NCBI RefSeq assembly: GCF_024496085.1
Contig: NZ_CP101751.1
Span: 2,728,001-2,792,000, forward strand
Source of the DNA: Flavobacterium cerinum
GTDB taxonomy: Bacteria > Bacteroidota > Bacteroidia > Flavobacteriales > Flavobacteriaceae
Direction: 5' to 3'
DNA: 64,000 bases
Each line of letters begins with the position of its first letter. The first letter of the stretch is position 1. The position numbers and the translations under genes were made by a program. Under the pieces are notes generated by a model. It saw only the letters and a program-made list of their open reading frames with translations, had not been told where the DNA came from and did no database searches. Below, in pieces: positions 63,828 to 64,000 of this stretch.

Positions 63828-64000
63828 ATGAAAACAAATCTTTTAAACATTACAGGCGTACAGGTTTTGACAAAAGAAAACCAGCGTGCCATTACAGGTG
63901 AGATTGAAAAAATCGATCCTGATTTGTCGTTATGCGGCTGTTCTTGCAGCGGTTCGGTGACCGGACCGGCTTATTGCCGCCGATACATTGCTTGTCCGCA
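63828..64000 (+). CDS. Cys-rich RiPP-like precursor, array copy 4 (cut by window edge)
   Basis: The first 57 codons are visible. The leader is KTNLLNITGVQVLTKENQRA with ITGEIEKID. The core reads DLSLCGCSCSGSVTGP, then AYC and IACP before the window ends. The start lies 27 bases after copy 3, the same spacing as between earlier copies, so the array probably continues beyond the window. Confidence 0.72.
   Translation, partial: MKTNLLNITGVQVLTKENQRAITGEIEKIDPDLSLCGCSCSGSVTGPAYCRRYIACP

Overview
The window looks like chromosome from a Bacteroidota bacterium of the Flavobacteriaceae, probably Flavobacterium or a close relative. The evidence is the low GC content, the housekeeping gene set (ClpC, GyrA, TamB-like AsmA-family protein, PG_1098-type methyltransferase, M43 metalloprotease, S9B dipeptidyl peptidase), many short lipoproteins and signal-peptide proteins, scarce Shine-Dalgarno sites, and several promoters with the flavobacterial -7 box TAnnTTTG. 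No plasmid, phage or CRISPR feature was seen.

Layout. (1) 1-19,080 is mostly core: thrL-thrA-thrB (reverse strand) with a threonine/isoleucine attenuation leader, NAD(P)HX dehydratase, a TlpA-like thioredoxin, histidine ammonia-lyase, a four-gene membrane/RimK-type operon, clpC, gyrA with a TPR protein, an NlpC/P60 peptidase, a thiolase, and a tRNA-Ser/Pro/Arg operon. (2) 19,081-32,901 is an accessory block right after tRNA-Arg. It holds six tandem paralogues of a cytoplasmic-looking BspA/LRR_5-type repeat protein with 126 copies of a 22-residue unit in all, interrupted by a REP-like element and a reverse-strand lipoprotein pair. (3) 32,972-44,820 is further accessory sequence: an orphan GG-leader RiPP precursor, a divergent pair of unknown paralogues, two cold-shock genes behind a long leader, WYL and AraC regulators, two Cys-nucleophile hydrolases behind an apparent AraC operator, a SUKH protein with a propeller protein, and small exported proteins. 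(4) 44,981-62,381 returns to core genes: methyltransferases, an AI-2E-type permease, TsaD, RsmE, a TamB-like protein, pfkA-gapA, a dipeptidyl peptidase and a trans-sulfuration PLP enzyme with a divergent Lrp/AsnC regulator. (5) 63,115-64,000 opens a tandem array of small Cys-rich RiPP-like precursors. Four are visible and the last is cut by the window edge.

How parts work together. The thr operon appears to be controlled by leader-peptide translation. The AraC regulator and the first hydrolase share an operator of two GTATCyGT half-sites exactly 21 bp apart, placed 19-20 bp before a TAnnTTTG box, which predicts a small self-controlled regulon. The pfkA-gapA pair is a glycolytic operon. The tsaD-rsmE-DUF4159-trmH cluster is compact and probably co-transcribed. 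The least explained parts are the LRR paralogue array, which shows unit-by-unit recombination, and the Cys-rich precursor array at the right edge.
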